A stretch of DNA of 64,000 nt from Thalassobacillus sp. CUG 92003 (GCF_013618635.1 NZ_JABLSJ010000005.1:124001-188000); one strand, 5' to 3'. Counted from the stretch's first letter, positions 51,605 through 63,191 are shown. Made by a program: numbers and translations. The notes: generated by a model not told the origin, from the sequence alone.

Positions 51605-52570
51605 TCAACCTTGTTTAGCTGCATGTTGTTTCAATTCATGATATGATTGAATTTCCTCAGGAAAATAGATTGCCTCTGCGTCCACTTGAAAGGTTCGGTT
51701 CTCTAAATCAACCTGCAGCGTCTGTTGATAAACGTTTGTGGCATTTCCCCGTAATTTGACTGTGTACTCCCCAGCTTCATGTTCTACAATGCACTGGACC
51801 ATACCACCTTTGTTCAACACTGTAATGATTTGCCCTATGTGATGAGGACCTACTTGCGTAGCGACAACTGACGAGGCAGACATCGCCGTTCCGCAAGCAT
51901 TAGTAAGACCGACACCTCGCTCATATGTTTGGACGAAAACCCGTTGGTTATCAAGCATCTTCACAAAACTGACGTTAACCCCGTTTGGCAACACGTTCTT
52001 CATTTGATTAGCTTTTTTTCCTATTTCCATCAAGTCTGATTCGAGATAGTCCTCGGTCACTGCAACTAAATGTGGGTTCGGCATGCTTACTGCTGTAAAC
52101 GTAAAATCTTCAGTCAGCTCTGGAATGCGTACTTCCAATGCTGGGTTGGTGGAAACATGCAACGGAAGCGTGCCAACATCAAATGAAACCGGTTCAATCG
52201 ATACTTCAAACGTTTCGATGCTTTCATAAATTGGAGCTACTTTTTTCACTGAGAGTACAGCCTTTTCTGTTTCAATCTTCACTTGAGGCTGATCCAATTT
52301 TTCAATGATATACCTTGCTACACAACGCAGCCCATTTCCGCACATCTCAGCTTCACTGCCGTCAGAATTGAACATTCGCATTCTCGCATCGGCGGCATCA
52401 CTGGGTAAAACAAACAATATTCCATCAGAACCTATTCCCTGATCGCGATCACTTAGCATACGTGTAAGTCCACGCCTATCGTCTTCCGAGAACCCGTAAC
52501 GGTGCTTGATTTCATCAATTAGGATAAAGTCATTTTCCGACCCATGGCATTTTAAAATATCAATATGCAT
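51605..52570 (-). CDS. dapF: Diaminopimelate epimerase
   Basis: 321 residues. The two active-site cysteines are Cys77 (EMCGNGLRC) and Cys226 (NACGTAMS), used as acid/base pair to convert LL- into meso-diaminopimelate for cell wall and lysine. The sequence is about 45 residues longer than the E. coli enzyme, mostly after residue 230 (VNP-less C-terminus ending YHELKQHAAKQG). ATG 52570 with AGAAGGGGAGA. Not beside other lysine genes. Confidence 0.93.
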   Translation of the reverse strand: MHIDILKCHGSENDFILIDEIKHRYGFSEDDRRGLTRMLSDRDQGIGSDGILFVLPSDAADARMRMFNSDGSEAEMCGNGLRCVARYIIEKLDQPQVKIETEKAVLSVKKVAPIYESIETFEVSIEPVSFDVGTLPLHVSTNPALEVRIPELTEDFTFTAVSMPNPHLVAVTEDYLESDLMEIGKKANQMKNVLPNGVNVSFVKMLDNQRVFVQTYERGVGLTNACGTAMSASSVVATQVGPHHIGQIITVLNKGGMVQCIVEHEAGEYTVKLRGNATNVYQQTLQVDLENRTFQVDAEAIYFPEEIQSYHELKQHAAKQG

Positions 52571-52818
52571 AAACGTCTCCCCTTCTCGTGCAACGTAAAC
52601 TTAACTTTATTATACTAGTTCAATTATGAAAGAAAAAGAATCCTGCGTGCCTTTCCAAATCATACTTTGTCACCAGACTTTAGTATCTATTTTTAACACC
52701 AGGTCATAATTTAAATTGACACACTCACACCGGATTGATACGCTTAATAGAATAGTTAGTTCGTAATAGGGGTAATGTAATTATATCCCATTGTTCTCAG
52801 CTAAGAGAGGAGCTTTTT

Positions 52819-53883
52819 ATGCAAGAATTACACTCATTTGGATGGTATGCAAAGCATTTGAAGAAGTACTTACCCAAATATGTTTTTAAACCGGTCCCGT
52901 CTCGTCTATGGGGTGGCCTTGCTTACTTGTTGATTACAATAGCTGGCTTTTTAACCATAGGATTGTTGGAACTGCATCCGTTGTTCTACCTTCCGATTTC
53001 ACTTATTTTAGGAGCGAGCTTTGCGGGGTTGGGATTTTTAGGACATGAAATTCTGCATGGCACTGTCATACGTAAAGCGTGGCTCAGAGATTTATTGGGA
53101 GCCTTGGCTTTTTGGCCGCTTAGCACGGGTCCAAAACTGTGGAGAAAATGGCATAATATGAATCACCATGTCCACACTCAGCACGAAGAAGAGAAAGACC
53201 CCGATGCTTGGCCGACGTTAGAAAAATTATCAAAGTTGAAATTGTTTCGCTGGATCTACAAACTTCCATTTAGAGTAAGGTCATTCTTTGGTTTTGCATC
53301 GCTTGCTATTCAATTCACAGCCCATTCATTGAAAATGTTCATGGTTTATATAAAGGACTTCAAGCCAAAGAAACAACCTGAAGTGTGGCTGCAAGCTGTT
53401 CTTCCTTGGGCAACCTGGCTAAGTCTATTATGGTTTATGGGTTTTGAGAATTGGGTGTTTGCCTTTCTCATTCCATTATTGATCGCAAACACGATTGTGA
53501 TGGGGTATATTTCGACAAATCATCGCTTAAACCCATTGACGCCTGTGAATGACCCATTAGCCAACAGTCTTACAGTAACCGTTCCAAAATGGGTTGACGT
53601 AATCCATTTCAATTTCTCTTATCATACTGAACACCACTTATTCCCGGCAATGAGTCCAAAATATTACCCTATGGTTAAACGCTATGTAAAAGAATTGTGG
53701 CCGGAACGCTATCATGAAATGGCCATGTCGAAGGCTCTTCATGCACTGTGGACGACGCCGCGTGTCTATTTTGAGAACAATAACCTTGTTGACCCGCTTC
53801 GCGGTAAGTTGTATGGTTCCTTAGGAAATGGATTAAATCAACGAAGTTTCAAATTGAAACGGCTCAATCTGCAAAATAAATAA
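52819..53883 (+). CDS. Fatty acid desaturase, membrane di-iron enzyme
   Basis: 354 residues with three His boxes: GHEILHG (H76, H80), HNMNHH (from 112) and YHTEHH (near 270), which hold the di-iron centre, separated by two transmembrane hairpins (about 35-72 and 195-225). It desaturates membrane lipid or acyl chains, using ferredoxin or flavodoxin. The N-terminus is shorter than in Bacillus Des. The cold-sensing kinase DesK is not adjacent; the kinase at 36-37 kb resembles the family but lies far away. AGAGAGGAG precedes ATG 52819. Confidence 0.88.
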   Translation: MQELHSFGWYAKHLKKYLPKYVFKPVPSRLWGGLAYLLITIAGFLTIGLLELHPLFYLPISLILGASFAGLGFLGHEILHGTVIRKAWLRDLLGALAFWPLSTGPKLWRKWHNMNHHVHTQHEEEKDPDAWPTLEKLSKLKLFRWIYKLPFRVRSFFGFASLAIQFTAHSLKMFMVYIKDFKPKKQPEVWLQAVLPWATWLSLLWFMGFENWVFAFLIPLLIANTIVMGYISTNHRLNPLTPVNDPLANSLTVTVPKWVDVIHFNFSYHTEHHLFPAMSPKYYPMVKRYVKELWPERYHEMAMSKALHALWTTPRVYFENNNLVDPLRGKLYGSLGNGLNQRSFKLKRLNLQNK

Positions 53884-53905
53884 TTTAATATAGCCTGATC
53901 ATTAG

Positions 53906-53972
53906 AAGCCTCCTTCGGTACTGATTCGAGGTCACACGTGAAACTCTCTAATCGTACCCAGGGGGCTTTTTA
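53906..53972 (+). terminator. Intrinsic terminator of the desaturase gene
   Basis: AGCC-CCT-GGTAC and GTACC-AGGGGGCT arms around a branched loop, followed by TTTTTATG. No T-box or other leader was recognised. Confidence 0.65.
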
Positions 53973-54053
53973 TGTCATACGATTGTGAAAACCAGAATCG
54001 CTTAACGGGGCATCATTAAGAGATTGGGATATAGGTTATAGGTGAAGATTCCA

Positions 54054-54191
54054 CAAAAAAGCGTTCTTTGCTATTCGAGCTGAGGCCGTGCCCGTGGAAA
54101 ACGGCGTGTTTTGACGGAGCGGTCATTGAACATCTCCCTTAAACAAAAAATCCGAACATTTCAACTAAATGTTCGGATTTTTTGTGTTCTA
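54054..54191. repeat. Dispersed repeat element D (copy 2), with terminator hairpin
   Basis: Reverse complement of the composite at 25046-25190: aaagcgttctttgct, ggccgtgcccgtgga, ggcgtgttttgac-gagcggtca, then the hairpin AAAAAATCCGAACATTT...AAATGTTCGGATTTTTT (54145-54185). The hairpin terminates the ilv-leu operon after ilvA on the minus strand. Confidence 0.75.
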
Positions 54192-54195
54192 TTGT

Positions 54196-55233
54196 TTATT
54201 TGGCGAGGGCAGGTTTTGGTGAAGCCAAATCCTGCAGGTGCGGCAGTTTGCTCAAATCCATATTCCCACCGCTTACCACAACTCCACAGTTCCGGCCCTT
54301 GATCGACCGAGCGTGATATCTGACTGCAGCCAGTGCTACAGCACCAGCGCCTTCTACTAATGTTTTATCTCGTTCCAATAAACGAATCATCGTCTCGGCT
54401 ACTTGTTGATCATTCACCGTTAAGATGCCATCTACATATTTTTTTATCATAGGGAGCGTCAATTGACCAGGTTGCTTGACTGCAATGCCATCTGCGATCG
54501 TGTTAACAGACGATAGAATCTCCGGGCCATTGTGGTAATAAGCATTTCGCATGGGTTTGGCACCTTCAGCCTGAACACCAATTACTTGAATGTCTGGCTT
54601 CAGTTGTTTTGCCGCAGCTGCCATCCCGCTTATGAGGCCGCCTCCTCCGATAGGAACAATCAGCGTGTCCAAATCGGGCTGTTCTGTCAGCATTTCCATT
54701 GCAACCGTTCCTTGTCCCGTCATCACCTCATAATCATCAAATGGATGTACGAACGTCGCTCCACTTGATTTTTGTTCATGAACAGCAGCTTGATAGGCTT
54801 CCTGAAAAGATTCGCCTGTGAGAACAATTTGTGCGCCATAGCCTTCTGTGGCTTCTGTTTTCGCTTTTGGCGTGTGAGCAGGCATAAAGATCTTGGCTGA
54901 AATACCGCGTTTAGCAGCTGCAAGAGCGACGCCTTGGGCATGATTGCCTGCAGATGCGGCAATCACCCCGCGAGAAGCTTCAAGTGAAGAGAGCTTAGCA
55001 ATTTTATAGCTGGCTCCTCGCACTTTAAAGGCTCCGGTTTTTTGTTCATTTTCCATTTTCAAAAATAATTGTTTTTTGGTTTCATTGTTCAGCGTACTGG
55101 ATGTTTTGAGTGGGGTGCGATGGATGATCCCTTTTAACTGTGCCATTGCACCCCTTACTTCTGTTAACGATACGTAATTCCCAACGTCTTCACTCCCTAT
55201 AGTGGTTTTATGCTTTCGAGTTTTCAAAAGCAT
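54196..55233 (-). CDS. ilvA: Threonine deaminase (threonine ammonia-lyase)
   Basis: About 345 residues. PLP lysine in TGAFKVRGA (Lys70 counted from ATG 55233), phosphate loop GGGGLISGM, and SAGNHAQGVALAAA. It converts threonine to 2-oxobutyrate, the first step to isoleucine. It lacks the C-terminal ACT regulatory domain (normal biosynthetic IlvA is 420-510 residues), so feedback by isoleucine would be absent. Start is uncertain: ATG 55233 overlaps leuD by 26 nt and has a weak site; a good GGGAGTG near 55198 has no start codon in frame behind it. Last gene of the operon. Confidence 0.88.
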   Translation of the reverse strand: MLLKTRKHKTTIGSEDVGNYVSLTEVRGAMAQLKGIIHRTPLKTSSTLNNETKKQLFLKMENEQKTGAFKVRGASYKIAKLSSLEASRGVIAASAGNHAQGVALAAAKRGISAKIFMPAHTPKAKTEATEGYGAQIVLTGESFQEAYQAAVHEQKSSGATFVHPFDDYEVMTGQGTVAMEMLTEQPDLDTLIVPIGGGGLISGMAAAAKQLKPDIQVIGVQAEGAKPMRNAYYHNGPEILSSVNTIADGIAVKQPGQLTLPMIKKYVDGILTVNDQQVAETMIRLLERDKTLVEGAGAVALAAVRYHARSIKGRNCGVVVSGGNMDLSKLPHLQDLASPKPALAK

Positions 55234-55792
55234 TTATTTTTTCTTCGAACGTAAGCGTGACAGCAATTTCGTCCCAGCCATTTAAAAGCATCTCTTTTTG
55301 ATAGGAAGGGATGTCAAACGTAGCATGCCAGCCATTCTCATCTTTTACAGTTTGTTCGGGCAGATCAACAGATAGAGTATAGTTTGTCTCTTCTGCTTTT
55401 TTAATCATTGCCTGGGTTTCTTCTGAAGTTAATTGAATCGGCAGAATGCCATTTTTAACACAATTATTATAAAAAATGTCTGCAAAACTCGGCGCGATTA
55501 CGACTTTAAATCCATAATCCTGAATAGCCCACGGGGCGTGTTCTCTAGAAGAACCACAACCGAAATTCTCACCGCCCACAAGTATAGATGCTCCTTCATA
55601 CTTAGGGTTATTCAATGAGAAATCATCACGGGGGGTCCCATCCTCATAGAAACGCCAGTTATAAAATAAGAATTGACCAAACCCTTGCCGTTCGATGCGT
55701 TTTAAAAATTGTTTCGGAATAATTTGATCTGTATCAACGTTTGCGCGATTCAGGGGATAGACTAAACCTTCATGTTTAATGATCGCTTCCAT
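55208..55792 (-). CDS. leuD: 3-isopropylmalate dehydratase small subunit
   Basis: 194 residues with the LeuD swivelling domain: YPLNRANVDTDQIIPKQFLKRIERQGFG, GGENFGCGSSREHAPWAIQDYGFKVVIAPSFADIFYNNCVKNGILP. It forms the isomerase with LeuC, turning 2- into 3-isopropylmalate. Starts 3 nt after the leuC stop. Confidence 0.95.
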   Translation of the reverse strand: MEAIIKHEGLVYPLNRANVDTDQIIPKQFLKRIERQGFGQFLFYNWRFYEDGTPRDDFSLNNPKYEGASILVGGENFGCGSSREHAPWAIQDYGFKVVIAPSFADIFYNNCVKNGILPIQLTSEETQAMIKKAEETNYTLSVDLPEQTVKDENGWHATFDIPSYQKEMLLNGWDEIAVTLTFEEKINAFENSKA

Positions 55793-55795
55793 TTC

Positions 55796-57214
55796 TCACC
55801 CTCCTACTGCAGCTGTGAATTTTCTTACGTCCACAAAATAACCTTCGATTGCAGCAGCCGCAGCCATTTCCGGACTGACAAGGTGGGTTCTTGCGCCGTT
55901 CCCTTGCCGTCCTTCAAAATTACGATTGGATGTTGAAGCACACCGTTCTCCCGGCGGGACAATATCATCATTCATGGCCAAACACATGCTGCATCCTGCA
56001 TCTCGCCATTCAAAACCAGCCGTTTTAAAAATGACGTCCAAGCCTTCTTTCTCAGCTGCATCCTTAACACTTTGAGACCCTGGGACAACAAGAGCTTGAA
56101 TGTCACCGCTGACCTGTTTCCCTTTTACGATATCGGCAGCTTTACGAAGGTCACTTAATCGCGAGTTCGTACATGATCCGATGAATACATGTTCGATAGG
56201 AATCGATTGGATCGCCTGTTCTGGTTCTAAATCCATATAAATGAGTGCTCTTTCCACTTCATCTTTGTCATTTGGGTTGTCATAGTCTGCCGGATTCGGT
56301 ACAGAGCCATTGACAGGCACACATTGAGAGGGGTTTGTTCCCCATGTTACCTGAGGCTCAACTTCGTTTGCGTCAATTTCAACGACTGCGTCATATTGAG
56401 CCCCCTCATCTGTGGCAAGGTTCAGCCACTCAGCAGCAGCTTCGTCAAACGCAGCCCCTCCAGGCACGTGGCGTTTCCCTTTCAAGTAGTCAACGGTTAT
56501 ATTATCCGGGCTGATCAATCCTGCCCGTGCTCCAGCTTCAATTGACATATTGCAAATGGTCATCCGTTCTTCCATTGATAAGGAATGGATAGCATCGCCA
56601 GTATATTCCATCACATACCCACTTCCGAAACGCACACCGTATTTCGCGATGATCGCCAAAATTAAATCTTTTGACGTCACACCGGTCCCTAGCTCGCCAT
56701 TAACGTGGACCTGCAGCGTTTTCGGCGTTTCTTGCCATAGTGATTGCGTTGCTAGAACATGCTCCACTTCGCTCGTGCCTATTCCAAAAGCTAACGCGCC
56801 GAATGCCCCGTGTGTGGAGGTATGGCTGTCTCCGCATACAATGGTTTTTCCAGGCTGAGTCAATCCCAGCTCTGGACCGATGACGTGGACAATGCCCTGA
56901 TCCGGATGATGAATATCGGCTAACGGAATATTAAATTCTGTACAGTTATCTTTCAATGTTTCCATTTGTTTTTTAGAAACAGCATCCTTGATAATATGAC
57001 GTTCCCTCGTTGGAACATTATGATCCATCGTAGCATACGTGTTTTCAGGTCTTCTCACGTTCCGATTGCTCATGCGAAGCCCTTCAAATGCTTGGGGGGA
57101 AGTCACTTCATGGATCAGATGCAAATCAATATAAAGTAGATCGGGTTTATTCTCCTCCTGATGGACCACATGCTGTTCCCAGATTTTATCGATGATTGTT
57201 TTAGGCTGTGCCAT
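55796..57214 (-). CDS. leuC: 3-isopropylmalate dehydratase large subunit
   Basis: 472 residues, aconitase family. Fe-S ligands in SCTNSR and [56 protein letters not shown] is the family core. ATG 57214 (MAQPKTI) with AGGAGGGG; the frame extends 5 codons upstream into that site. Same operon as leuB and leuD. Confidence 0.95.
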   Translation of the reverse strand: MAQPKTIIDKIWEQHVVHQEENKPDLLYIDLHLIHEVTSPQAFEGLRMSNRNVRRPENTYATMDHNVPTRERHIIKDAVSKKQMETLKDNCTEFNIPLADIHHPDQGIVHVIGPELGLTQPGKTIVCGDSHTSTHGAFGALAFGIGTSEVEHVLATQSLWQETPKTLQVHVNGELGTGVTSKDLILAIIAKYGVRFGSGYVMEYTGDAIHSLSMEERMTICNMSIEAGARAGLISPDNITVDYLKGKRHVPGGAAFDEAAAEWLNLATDEGAQYDAVVEIDANEVEPQVTWGTNPSQCVPVNGSVPNPADYDNPNDKDEVERALIYMDLEPEQAIQSIPIEHVFIGSCTNSRLSDLRKAADIVKGKQVSGDIQALVVPGSQSVKDAAEKEGLDVIFKTAGFEWRDAGCSMCLAMNDDIVPPGERCASTSNRNFEGRQGNGARTHLVSPEMAAAAAIEGYFVDVRKFTAAVGG

Positions 57215-57235
57215 CTTTCCCCTCCTCATCTCGTG

Positions 57236-58342
57236 TTAAGCATAACAACGCATGATGTTATGCGTGGCATCCTGTGAGCTAATATGCTCCACGACTTTCT
57301 TAGTCATTTCTGTAGTACCGATGCTAACCCCATCTTTCACATCCAAGTCAGAGGTATGATAGCCTGCTTCGACTACTTCACGTACCGCTGTTTCTACTTC
57401 TTGGGCTTCCTCATTCATATCAAATGAATGCTTAAGCATCATAGCAGCAGACAATATCATGGCTAGCGGGTTGGCTTTATTATGGCCAGCAATATCTGGA
57501 GCGGAGCCGTGCACGGGCTCATACAAGCCTACTCCATCTGCCCGCACGCTCGCAGATGGGAGCATGCCGAGCGACCCGGTTAACACGGATGCTTCGTCAC
57601 TCAAGATATCTCCAAACATATTCTCAGTTACAATGACATCGAAGTAACCCGGCTGGGTGATAAGTTTCATGGCAGCTGCATCCACCAACATATGCTCAAC
57701 GGACACATCAGGATAAGACGCTTTTTTCTCTTCTACGACTTCCCGCCACAACTGGCTCGAAGCCAGAACATTTGCTTTATCTACTGAAGTCAGCCGCTTG
57801 TGTCGCACTTGAGCACTTTCGAACGCTTTCTCTACGATGCGCTCAATTTCACTTCTCGAATAAGCAAGCGTGTCAACTACCGTTTCCCCGTCAGCGCTTC
57901 GTCCGCTAGGTTCCCCAAAATATAAACCGCCCGTCAATTCACGAACGATAAGAAGATCGCTGTTTTCGACCACTTCTTCCTTTAAGGGGGAGGCATCCAA
58001 CAAGTTTTTGAAGCCTTTCACAGGTCGAAGGTTGGCAAACAACCCAAGTTCCTTCCGGATTCCTAAGAGACCTTTCTCTGGTCGTAAATGAGGAGGATTC
58101 TGATCCCATTGTGGTCCTCCGACCGCACCTAATAATACGGCATCAGCATTGTGACAAGCAGCTACGGTCTCTTCAGGAAGCGGCGTCCCTTCAGAATCAA
58201 TCGCTTCTCCCCCAATTTTCTGGGTATCGAAAGAAAAAGAATGATTATACCGCTCTGCTACGGCATTTAATACTTGGCAGGCACCCTTCATGACTTCTTG
58301 GCCAATACCATCTCCTGGAAGCAAGACGATACGCTTATCCAT
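57236..58342 (-). CDS. leuB: 3-isopropylmalate dehydrogenase
   Basis: 368 residues, LeuB/isocitrate dehydrogenase fold: LLPGDGIGQEV, LLGAVGGPQWD, RELTGGLYFGEPSG, the NAD-dependent GDILSDEASVLTGSLGMLPSAS and VHGSAPDIAGHNKANP. It makes 4-methyl-2-oxopentanoate precursor of leucine with NAD+ and Mg2+. ATG 58342 is 7 nt after AAGGAGG. 13 nt from leuA, 22 nt to leuC. Confidence 0.95.
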   Translation of the reverse strand: MDKRIVLLPGDGIGQEVMKGACQVLNAVAERYNHSFSFDTQKIGGEAIDSEGTPLPEETVAACHNADAVLLGAVGGPQWDQNPPHLRPEKGLLGIRKELGLFANLRPVKGFKNLLDASPLKEEVVENSDLLIVRELTGGLYFGEPSGRSADGETVVDTLAYSRSEIERIVEKAFESAQVRHKRLTSVDKANVLASSQLWREVVEEKKASYPDVSVEHMLVDAAAMKLITQPGYFDVIVTENMFGDILSDEASVLTGSLGMLPSASVRADGVGLYEPVHGSAPDIAGHNKANPLAMILSAAMMLKHSFDMNEEAQEVETAVREVVEAGYHTSDLDVKDGVSIGTTEMTKKVVEHISSQDATHNIMRCYA

Positions 58343-58354
58343 TCTCATTCCTCC

Positions 58355-59905
58355 TTATAGTTGAGCTTCCTTGGTGGTTTCTTCATACGCTTGCTCTTTA
58401 GCTATGACGCGATTGACAGCATTAAGGAATGCCCGAGCTGAGGCTTCAAGAACATCTTGAGCTGAGCCTCGACCTGCTGCCGGACTTCCGTTCACGGTCA
58501 ATTGAACATGAACTTCCGCTAAAGCATCACGCCCTTTTCCTATCGAACTTAATTGGTAATCCTGCAGGTGCACCTGTTCATGGATGAGACCATCGAGCGT
58601 GTTATAAATCGCTTCTACGCTTCCTTGTCCTGTATTGGCCATCTCTTTACGTTCCCCGTCCGGCAACGTAAGAGCAATTGTAGCTGTCGGTAGATTATAA
58701 GAGCCATACTGAACTTGGAACGATTGCAGTTCATATTTCTTAGCATCTTTATTCTCTGTTTGCGTATCAGTCAAAATGGCAAATAAATCTTCATCGGTGA
58801 CTTCTTTTTTCTTCGCAGTCAAATCTTTGAATTTCACAAATGCCTGTTTCAACCGTTCTTCATTCAAATCAAAACCTAACGTTTCTACTTTTTGATTAAA
58901 TGCGTGACGACCGGAATGTTTGCCAAGAACAAGATGGTTGGAATCTACCCCCACCATTTCAGGTGTAATAATTTCATAGGTGGTCGATTCCTTGAGGACC
59001 CCATCCTGGTGAATACCAGACTCATGAGCAAACGCATTGCGCCCGACGACCGCCTTATTACCTGGCACCATCATGCCCGTCAGCTTACTGACCAAATCGC
59101 TCGTTCGCTTGATTTCCCGCAGATTTAAACGTGTCGTGTATGGGTAACGGTCGCTACGGATAGCAAGAGCAACAGCTATTTCTTCGAGTGCAGCGTTACC
59201 TGCCCGCTCCCCGATGCCGTTTATGGTTCCTTCAATTTGTTCTGCGCCGTTTTCAATGGCGGTCAGAGAATTGGATACGGCCATGCCTAGATCATTGTGG
59301 CAATGGGCCGATAGCGTGACGTCGTGAATATTAGGCACATTTTCTTTAACGTAACGGAACATGTAACCATATTCTTTAGGCGTGGTATACCCTACCGTAT
59401 CAGGCAAGTTGATGACAGAAGCTCCTGCTTTAATAACTTCTTCAATAATGTGAACGAGAAAATCCAGGTCGGTTCTGCATGCATCCTCTGCTGACCATTG
59501 GACGTGCGGGAATTTTTCCTTAGCATACGTGACCGCTTCAACCGCCGTCGCAACAACTTCATCAGGAGTCTTTTTTAATTTGTGTGTCATATGAACGGGA
59601 GAGGTAGCAAGAAAGATGTGAAGACGAGGCTCCACACCTCCTTTTAAAGCCTCCCATGCTGAATCGATATCTTTCTTACTCGCCCTTGCCAGTCCGGTCA
59701 CGGAGCAATTTTTGATGGTGTTGGCAATTTCCTGGACTGATTCAAATTCTGCTGGTGAAGAAGCGGGGAAACCCGCTTCCATCCGATCTACGCCAAACCG
59801 TTCCAGCTGCTTAGCAATTTCGACCTTTTCCAGTCGATTCAAATTGACACCAGCTGATTGTTCTCCGTCGCGCAGTGTCGTGTCAAAAACTTTAACGTGA
59901 GACAT
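58355..59905 (-). CDS. leuA: 2-isopropylmalate synthase
   Basis: 516 residues, the usual length. HMGL-like TIM barrel with [15 protein letters not shown], metal-binding [26 protein letters not shown], and the C-terminal allosteric LeuA domain ([32 protein letters not shown]) for leucine feedback. ATG 59905 overlaps the end of ilvC by 14 nt; the frame has an earlier ATG at 59914 that is too close to the site GGATG. Confidence 0.95.
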   Translation of the reverse strand: MSHVKVFDTTLRDGEQSAGVNLNRLEKVEIAKQLERFGVDRMEAGFPASSPAEFESVQEIANTIKNCSVTGLARASKKDIDSAWEALKGGVEPRLHIFLATSPVHMTHKLKKTPDEVVATAVEAVTYAKEKFPHVQWSAEDACRTDLDFLVHIIEEVIKAGASVINLPDTVGYTTPKEYGYMFRYVKENVPNIHDVTLSAHCHNDLGMAVSNSLTAIENGAEQIEGTINGIGERAGNAALEEIAVALAIRSDRYPYTTRLNLREIKRTSDLVSKLTGMMVPGNKAVVGRNAFAHESGIHQDGVLKESTTYEIITPEMVGVDSNHLVLGKHSGRHAFNQKVETLGFDLNEERLKQAFVKFKDLTAKKKEVTDEDLFAILTDTQTENKDAKKYELQSFQVQYGSYNLPTATIALTLPDGERKEMANTGQGSVEAIYNTLDGLIHEQVHLQDYQLSSIGKGRDALAEVHVQLTVNGSPAAGRGSAQDVLEASARAFLNAVNRVIAKEQAYEETTKEAQL

Positions 59906-60926
59906 TTCTGACCACATCCTTTTCTTTTTCAGAGGCAGGCTGCTCAACAAATGGCATCAAGCTACGCAATTCACGGCCCACTGCTTCAATTTGATGCTTG
60001 CTTTCTCTGGCGTTAACGGCATTGAACTCCGGACGATTTGCTTGGTTTTCCAAGATCCAACCTTTGGCGAAACGCCCAGTCTGAATATCTTCAAGCACTT
60101 CTTTCATACGTGCTTTCGTTTCGTCGTTAACGACTTTTGGTCCCGATACGAAATCACCCCACTGGGCAGTATCAGAAATGGAATAACGCATGTTTTCCAA
60201 GCCGCCTTCATACATCAGGTCGACGATTAATTTCAACTCGTGGAGGCACTCAAAGTAAGCTACTTCTGGTTGATAACCTGCGTCAGTCAGCGTTTCAAAA
60301 CCTGCTTTCACCAGATTGGAAAGTCCACCGCACAAGACAGCCTGCTCACCAAACAAATCGGTTTCTGTTTCTTCCTGGAAGCTCGTTTCCAGTACACCGG
60401 CTCTCCCGGCGCCAATTCCTTTCGCGTAAGCTAGCGCAATTTCTTTCGCTTCTCCGCTCACATTTTGTTCAACACCGATAAGAGCTGGTACCCCGGCACC
60501 GTCAGTAAACGTCCTGCGCACAAGATGCCCCGGCCCTTTTGGAGCAACTAAGAAAACATCAACATCACTCGGAGGTACAACTTGATCAAAGTGGACGTTA
60601 AACCCATGGGCGAATGCAATAGCTGCCCCCGGCTTCAAGTTGGGCTTGATATGCTCTTCATAAATCTTTGGCTGATGTTCATCTGGAAGCAGTACCATAA
60701 CTACATCTGATTCAGCAACTGCTTCTGCCACGGTATTGACCTCGATTCCGTCCCGTTCTGCTTTATCCCACGATTTGCCTTTACGCAACCCGACTACAAC
60801 GTTATGGCCACTCTCTTTAAGGTTTTGAGCATGAGCATGCCCCTGGGAACCGTATCCGATGACGGCCACTTTTTTGTTTTTTAGAACCTCATCCTGAATG
60901 TCGTTATGATAAAGTACGTCTGCCAT
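59892..60926 (-). CDS. ilvC: Ketol-acid reductoisomerase
   Basis: 344 residues, class I KARI: NADPH loop [13 protein letters not shown] with Arg/Lys/Ser following (GLRKGKSW), [16 protein letters not shown], and the C-terminal Mg-binding knotted domain ([33 protein letters not shown]). Converts acetolactate and acetohydroxybutyrate to dihydroxy acids. AAGGAAAGGAAG precedes ATG 60926. 22 nt after ilvH. Confidence 0.95.
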   Translation of the reverse strand: MADVLYHNDIQDEVLKNKKVAVIGYGSQGHAHAQNLKESGHNVVVGLRKGKSWDKAERDGIEVNTVAEAVAESDVVMVLLPDEHQPKIYEEHIKPNLKPGAAIAFAHGFNVHFDQVVPPSDVDVFLVAPKGPGHLVRRTFTDGAGVPALIGVEQNVSGEAKEIALAYAKGIGAGRAGVLETSFQEETETDLFGEQAVLCGGLSNLVKAGFETLTDAGYQPEVAYFECLHELKLIVDLMYEGGLENMRYSISDTAQWGDFVSGPKVVNDETKARMKEVLEDIQTGRFAKGWILENQANRPEFNAVNARESKHQIEAVGRELRSLMPFVEQPASEKEKDVVRNVSR

Positions 60927-60948
60927 GTTTTATCTTCCTTTCCTTTAG

Positions 60949-61470
60949 TTATTTGAGTAGTGAATAAGATTTCATATCCGTAACTTGCGGTTGATTGCCT
61001 CTAGGGAAGGCTGTTAATCCTGTTCGTGCTAATTCTTTTATTCCGTATGGGCGAAGCAGTTCAATCAACGCATCGACCTTATCGGATTTTCCTGTAACCT
61101 GGACGGTCATGCTGTCCTTGCTTACATCAATAATTGTTGAGCGGAATGGTTCAATAATACCTTGGATTTCACTGCGCAATTGTGGATTGCTTATGACTTT
61201 CACCATAGCCAGTTCTCTCGCTACGATGGCTTTGTCGGTAATATCCGATACCTTTAATACATCGATTTGTTTATTCAGCTGCTTCGTTAATTGTTCCAGC
61301 TTTTGTTCATCACTTACATCCACAACGAATGTCATTTTGGAAACACCTTCTGTTTCCGTACGCCCGACCGAAATACTTTCAATGTTAAATTGTCTTTTAG
61401 ATAATAATCCGGTTACCCGGTTCAGCACTCCGCTGCGATTTTGAACCGTCGCAGTTATAATTCGCTTCAT
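60949..61470 (-). CDS. ilvH: Acetolactate synthase regulatory subunit
   Basis: 173 residues: N-terminal ACT domain ([31 protein letters not shown]) and a second regulatory half ([30 protein letters not shown]). Binds valine for feedback inhibition. The start overlaps the ilvB stop by 4 nt, so it is translationally coupled to its partner. Confidence 0.93.
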   Translation of the reverse strand: MKRIITATVQNRSGVLNRVTGLLSKRQFNIESISVGRTETEGVSKMTFVVDVSDEQKLEQLTKQLNKQIDVLKVSDITDKAIVARELAMVKVISNPQLRSEIQGIIEPFRSTIIDVSKDSMTVQVTGKSDKVDALIELLRPYGIKELARTGLTAFPRGNQPQVTDMKSYSLLK

Positions 61471-63191
61471 GTTGGTCTCACCCCGATCATTTCATGCATG
61501 CCTTTGCCAGGCGCAATCATTGGATACACATTCTCTTCTTGAAGGACGCGGCAATCAACGACAGCCGGTTCATCATTAGCCAAAATATCAGGCAAAATCG
61601 CTTCTACCTGTTTTTGAGTCTCAATTTTGTAGCCCTTCAAATTGTAACTGTCTGCCAGTTTAATAAAGTCTGGCTGGACCCCCATCAACGACTCAGAGTA
61701 ACGCTTCTCATAAAACGATTCCTGCCATTGCCGTACCATTCCGAGCGCTTCGTTATTCACGATAATGATTTTGACAGGCAACCCTCTTTCTTGAAGAATC
61801 GAGAGCTCCTGCATCGTCATTTGGAAGCCGCCATCTCCGACAATCGCTACGACAGTTCCTTCAGGCTTAGCTAACTGAGCTCCAATTGCTGCCGGGAACC
61901 CGTAGCCCATCGTTCCAAGCCCCCCTGAAGTTACCCAGCGATTCGGCTTATTAAATGTGTAATACTGTGCGGCCCACATTTGATGCTGACCAACATCAGT
62001 CGTCACGACGGCATCTCCATTTGTATACTCATGCACTTTCTGAAGTAACCATTGCGGCACCAATTTTTCTTCCGGTTGCTCGTGCCATAGTGGATAATCA
62101 TCTTTATTCTTTTGGATAAGATCGAGCCATTCTTGATGGTCTTTCATCGTTAGGTTCTGTCGATTCAATTCGGCCAGTGACGCTTTCGCATCTGCTACGA
62201 TCGGAATCTGCGTGGGGACGTTTTTGCCGATTTCAGCAGGATCAATATCGATGTGAGCGACTTTAGCCTTCGGCGCAAAGTATTTTAAATTACCTGTCAG
62301 CCGGTCATCAAAACGAGCCCCAATGTTAATCAACAGGTCACATTCATATAACGCCATATTGGCAGCATATCGTCCGTGCATGCCAGCCATCCCCAGTGAT
62401 AGATCATCATTGCCCGGGAAGGATCCCAGACCAAGCAACGTATTCGTCACGGGAATTTGGTGGGTGCAGGCAAATTTCCTCAACTCTTCCGATCCCTCAG
62501 CGTGAATGACACCTGAGCCTGCTAATATAACTGGTTTTTCAGCTTGAGAGATGGCATCGATCAATTTATTAATCTGGAGCGGATTGGGTTTGAAATTAGG
62601 TTGATACCCTGGCAAATGAAATTCGGTTTCCACCTTCGCTTCTGAAACGGTCGAAGAAATATCTTTTGGAATATCGACTACGACCGGGCCGGGACGTCCA
62701 GTGGAAGCGATGTGAAAAGCCTCTTTAACAATTCTCGGCAGTTCTTCAATGTTCTGAATTTGGTAATTGTGCTTCGTAATTGGTGTGGTGATTCCCATCA
62801 CATCAGATTCTTGAAAAGCATCTGTGCCAATCACACTCTTGGCGACCTGCCCAGTAAATACCACTAACGGAAGTGAATCCATCATGGCGTCCGCAATCCC
62901 AGTCACCAAATTCGTAGCACCCGGTCCTGAGGTCCCGACAACGACGCCTGGTCGTCCGGAAATCCGTGCGTATCCCTCAGCAGCATGGACTGCACCTTGT
63001 TCATGACGCGGAAGAATATGAGTGAATGCTTCTTTGGCCCGGTATATTGCGTCGTACACGGGGAGCACTGCTCCTCCAGGGTACCCGAATAAGGTATCTA
63101 CACCTTCATCGATTAGAGCTTCGACTAATAGATCCGCACCTGTTTTGACATGCTGTTGGGCTTTAACCTCCGGCTTAGCTTCTAGCTTCAT
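61467..63191 (-). CDS. ilvB: Acetolactate synthase catalytic subunit
   Basis: 574 residues, thiamine diphosphate enzyme. The catalytic Glu is in [18 protein letters not shown] region in the middle, and the ThDP motif runs [12 protein letters not shown] to [12 protein letters not shown]. Makes acetolactate and acetohydroxybutyrate, first common step. ATG 63191 with AGGAGGG 8 nt upstream, directly behind the T-box terminator. First gene of the ilvBHC-leuABCD-ilvA operon. Confidence 0.95.
   Translation of the reverse strand: MKLEAKPEVKAQQHVKTGADLLVEALIDEGVDTLFGYPGGAVLPVYDAIYRAKEAFTHILPRHEQGAVHAAEGYARISGRPGVVVGTSGPGATNLVTGIADAMMDSLPLVVFTGQVAKSVIGTDAFQESDVMGITTPITKHNYQIQNIEELPRIVKEAFHIASTGRPGPVVVDIPKDISSTVSEAKVETEFHLPGYQPNFKPNPLQINKLIDAISQAEKPVILAGSGVIHAEGSEELRKFACTHQIPVTNTLLGLGSFPGNDDLSLGMAGMHGRYAANMALYECDLLINIGARFDDRLTGNLKYFAPKAKVAHIDIDPAEIGKNVPTQIPIVADAKASLAELNRQNLTMKDHQEWLDLIQKNKDDYPLWHEQPEEKLVPQWLLQKVHEYTNGDAVVTTDVGQHQMWAAQYYTFNKPNRWVTSGGLGTMGYGFPAAIGAQLAKPEGTVVAIVGDGGFQMTMQELSILQERGLPVKIIIVNNEALGMVRQWQESFYEKRYSESLMGVQPDFIKLADSYNLKGYKIETQKQVEAILPDILANDEPAVVDCRVLQEENVYPMIAPGKGMHEMIGVRPT

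Noticed and set aside
55170-55200. Frameshift at the start of ilvA, because GGGAGTG precedes a TTG
   Set aside because: The TTG frame stops after six codons, and the ilvA frame is open from an ATG that overlaps leuD; a long N-terminus or unusual start is simpler than an error.
60137-60481. 114-codon plus-strand frame inside ilvC, and similar antisense frames inside other genes
   Set aside because: Antisense shadows of conserved genes, without ribosome sites or family features.
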